From assembly GCA_017512725.1 (NCBI GenBank), contig JAFWEW010000002.1:1-64000 (forward strand): a stretch of 64,000 nt of DNA, written 5' to 3'. Shown piece after piece: positions 62,019 to 64,000 of this stretch (its first letter is position 1; each line of letters begins with the position of its first letter). Both the position numbers and the translations under genes were made by a program. This stretch comes from Solobacterium sp. Its GTDB lineage: Bacteria; Bacillota_I; Bacilli_A; Erysipelotrichales; Erysipelotrichaceae. Under the pieces are notes generated by a model, which did not search any database, had not been told where the DNA came from, and saw only the letters and a list, made by a program, of their open reading frames with translations.

Positions 62019-62916
62019 AATCTGGAGGCCGATCAAAGAAGGTTTTCTCGGCGTATTCCGCCACGGGGCAATGTCTGTTTCCGCGGCAGTCGCAGTTACG
62101 CTGACACTGATCATCATCAGTCTGTTCATGATGTTTACCATGAACGTCAGCCAGTTTACCCAGGGAATTGAACAGAGTGTTCAGATCTCCGCCATTGTCG
62201 GATATGACCACGAGTCTGCCCAGGAGGAAGACCGCATTTCCCTTGCGATCCAGGGGATCGAAGGGGTCGATACCGTTACCTATTCCTCCAAGGCAGATGA
62301 GTTTCAGTATTATCTGAATTCCTTTTCCGATGAAAAGACGAGAGAGGCATTCAAGCCGTTTGAAGGGGACAACAACCCCATGCATGATGCCTTCTATGTC
62401 ACGGTAAAAGACGGCACCACACTGGAGAGTGTCGCCAATCAGATCTCTGCGATCGACGGCATTGATACGGTCAACTTCGGTGGCTCCTCTGCGATTACTC
62501 TGATTTCCATGTTACGGTCCATCCGCTACGGCGGCGGTGCACTGGCACTGGCGCTTTCCCTGCTGGCGATCTTCCTGATCCAGAACACGATCAAGCTGAC
62601 GATCATGGCCCGTGCCGATGAGATCGCGATCATGCGCAACGTCGGTGCCCGCAATGGCTTTATCCGTGCCCCGTTCCTGGTGGAAGGCATCATTATCGGA
62701 GCACTCGGCGCAGTCATTCCGATCATTCTGACCTGGTACGGCTACACCTCTGCCTATAACCTGACGGGAGGATATCTGGTATCGCAGATGTTCAAGCTGA
62801 TCCCGCCGGAACAGCTCGTGAAGAGCGCATGTCTGACGCTTCTTCTGATCGGCGTACTGGTCGGTCTTATCGGTTCGTTCCTTTCTGTTACGAAATACCT
62901 GAGGTGGAAGCGCTGA
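61999..62916 (+). CDS. ftsX: Cell division membrane protein FtsX
   Basis: About 305 residues: an N-terminal cytoplasmic segment, one helix, a large extracellular loop (about 50-165), then three helices, as in Gram-positive FtsX. The extracellular loop would contact the hydrolase encoded next. AAGGAGG (61991-61997) is only 2 bases from the first ATG (61999) and 11 from the second (62008, MINRIWRPIKEG), so the true start may be 62008. The stop overlaps the next start (TGATG at 62914). Confidence 0.93.
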   Translation: MSSMINRIWRPIKEGFLGVFRHGAMSVSAAVAVTLTLIIISLFMMFTMNVSQFTQGIEQSVQISAIVGYDHESAQEEDRISLAIQGIEGVDTVTYSSKADEFQYYLNSFSDEKTREAFKPFEGDNNPMHDAFYVTVKDGTTLESVANQISAIDGIDTVNFGGSSAITLISMLRSIRYGGGALALALSLLAIFLIQNTIKLTIMARADEIAIMRNVGARNGFIRAPFLVEGIIIGALGAVIPIILTWYGYTSAYNLTGGYLVSQMFKLIPPEQLVKSACLTLLLIGVLVGLIGSFLSVTKYLRWKR

Positions 62917-64000
62917 TGAAACAGCTGCTGAGAGTTCTTCTCAGCCTTTCTCTGATTCTGAGCGTGCCGTTCTCCGCAGTGCTTGCGGAGGAAGATGACG
63001 GAGGAACCGGTTCGGGCGACTCCTCATCACAGACGACCACCGGAACGAAAGAGGGAAACGGCGGAGAAGATTATTCCGACAATGAATACTGGACGAATCT
63101 CTGTACCGGGACAGAAGAACTTACCTCCCAGCAGAAATCCCAGTGCATGGCCTATATTCAGACCAAATCCAATGCGACTTCTGACCTGAACGCAAAGATT
63201 CAGGAAATTGAAAAGCAGCGGAAGGAGATTGCGGCCAATATCCTTTCCTATGCCAATCAGGCGGCTGCCTATCAGGCCCAGGCGGCTTCTCTGAATGGTG
63301 AGATCGCAGATCTCAACGGCGAGATCGCCGTCACAGAAAAGAAGATCGAAACGCTGGAGAAGAAGATCGAAGAGAACCAGAACGATATCGATGCGGCGGA
63401 AGAGAAGATCAAAGACCGCATGGTGATCTCCCAGCGGACGATGCGCCTGAACCAGTACCTGGATATTCTGATGGGCGCTTCGACCTTTGATGATTTTGTG
63501 CGGATCGCAAACGGACTGGCTGCGATCACCGATTACGACACGAAGATCATGGAAGATCTTGCGGTCAAGATCGAACAGCTCAACAAAGACAAGGAAGAAG
63601 TAGAAGAACATAAAACGGTTCTGCAGGAACAGAAGGAAGAGATCGTTGCCAAACAGAATGAATACCTGTCGCTGATGTATCAGGCACAGGTGTATGAAGA
63701 AGAACTGCAGCGGCAGAACGCCGAACTCGAAGCGCAGGGCAACCGTTATGCCTCTGAGATCGAAGAGATCCAGAAACTCATGAATGAAATCGCCAGCAAG
63801 CTCAATGAAGTCGTTGCGACCGCCGGCTGGACCTATCCGGTTCCGGGCATCCGCATCAATCCGTATGCCGGTACCTGGCATTATTCTACAGGCGGTGTCC
63901 ATCTTGGCGCAGACTTCTCCGGCAGCACCGGTTCCGCAGTTGTCGCAGTCGGCAACGGCGTTATTCTCCATTCGGCCGACGGCTGTGACTCCGGCGGTCT
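62916..64000 (+). CDS. PcsB/CwlO-like peptidoglycan hydrolase with M23 domain (partial)
   Basis: Runs off the right end of the window; 361 codons are visible. A signal peptide (about 1-27, FSAVLAEE) precedes a Gly/Ser/Thr linker and a long coiled coil (about 80-300) as in PcsB/CwlO/EnvC proteins held inactive until FtsEX acts. The start of an M23 (LytM) peptidase domain follows: WTYPVPGIRINPYAGTWH and the zinc ligands in HLGADF (HxxxD). It starts at the TGATG overlap with ftsX. An FtsEX-activated cell wall endopeptidase is the natural reading. Confidence 0.88.
   Translation, partial: MKQLLRVLLSLSLILSVPFSAVLAEEDDGGTGSGDSSSQTTTGTKEGNGGEDYSDNEYWTNLCTGTEELTSQQKSQCMAYIQTKSNATSDLNAKIQEIEKQRKEIAANILSYANQAAAYQAQAASLNGEIADLNGEIAVTEKKIETLEKKIEENQNDIDAAEEKIKDRMVISQRTMRLNQYLDILMGASTFDDFVRIANGLAAITDYDTKIMEDLAVKIEQLNKDKEEVEEHKTVLQEQKEEIVAKQNEYLSLMYQAQVYEEELQRQNAELEAQGNRYASEIEEIQKLMNEIASKLNEVVATAGWTYPVPGIRINPYAGTWHYSTGGVHLGADFSGSTGSAVVAVGNGVILHSADGCDSGG

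Overview
The window looks like a chromosome segment from a moderate-G+C, low-complexity-envelope Bacillota (Firmicutes). The lipoproteins, sortase-anchored surface proteins, FtsEX next to a PcsB/CwlO-type hydrolase, a cre-type catabolite site and sigma-A promoters point there. An Erysipelotrichia- or Clostridia-like gut or oral anaerobe is my best guess, but this is inference. No rRNA, tRNA or CRISPR array was seen.

Layout. 1-140: 3' end of a group II intron (maturase C-terminus, domains V and VI), directly upstream of a Fur/Zur-controlled zinc uptake operon (regulator, lipoprotein, ATPase, permease, extra OB-like lipoprotein; 202-3678). 3728-8281: a GH5 glycosidase and a very large zinc-ribbon membrane protein, followed by a decayed copy of the GH5 gene tail. 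8286-13296 (minus): a two-gene module, a membrane RCK/TrkA-N plus RyR-domain protein and a membrane TIR plus beta-propeller protein. This is the best candidate for an undescribed sensor-effector (defence-like) system. 13405-18038: an unknown protein, proB-proA-nanE, and a two-subunit CHR transporter. 18039-19369: mostly noncoding, with two candidate structured RNAs around a DIP1984-family gene.

20269-23373: copper-responsive csoR-copA; copA carries a C-terminal CopZ-like domain with its own internal start signals. 23605-28099: a tightly overlapping operon of two HypB-type GTPases, a large FAD/Fe-S oxidoreductase and HypA. 28116-51698: an A+T-richer surface-adhesin/pilus region that appears to have arisen by tandem duplication of [PucR/CdaR-type regulator - conserved promoter element - adhesin]. 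The first regulator copy is only a 130-bp remnant. The first adhesin is a 3579-residue protein with about 15 tandem Cna_B/DUF5979-like repeats. The second unit has an intact regulator, a perfect cre site, a coiled-coil protein, signal peptidase I, a 1916-residue adhesin, two pilin-like proteins and a class C sortase.

51693-56909: an EamA transporter, a helical-repeat protein, a GntR regulator with a nitroreductase, an Rpn-family (PD-(D/E)XK) gene broken by two compensating frameshifts whose C-terminus is an intact gene-within-gene, a duplicated free copy of that small protein, and an aldo/keto-reductase-like protein lacking catalytic residues. 56964-64000: a split OatA-like pair (SGNH protein plus acyltransferase 3), a MATE transporter, a YitT-family protein, ftsE-ftsX and the start of a PcsB-like M23 hydrolase.

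Across the window several genes have a -10 box only 6-9 nt before the start codon and no Shine-Dalgarno sequence, which suggests leaderless transcripts.
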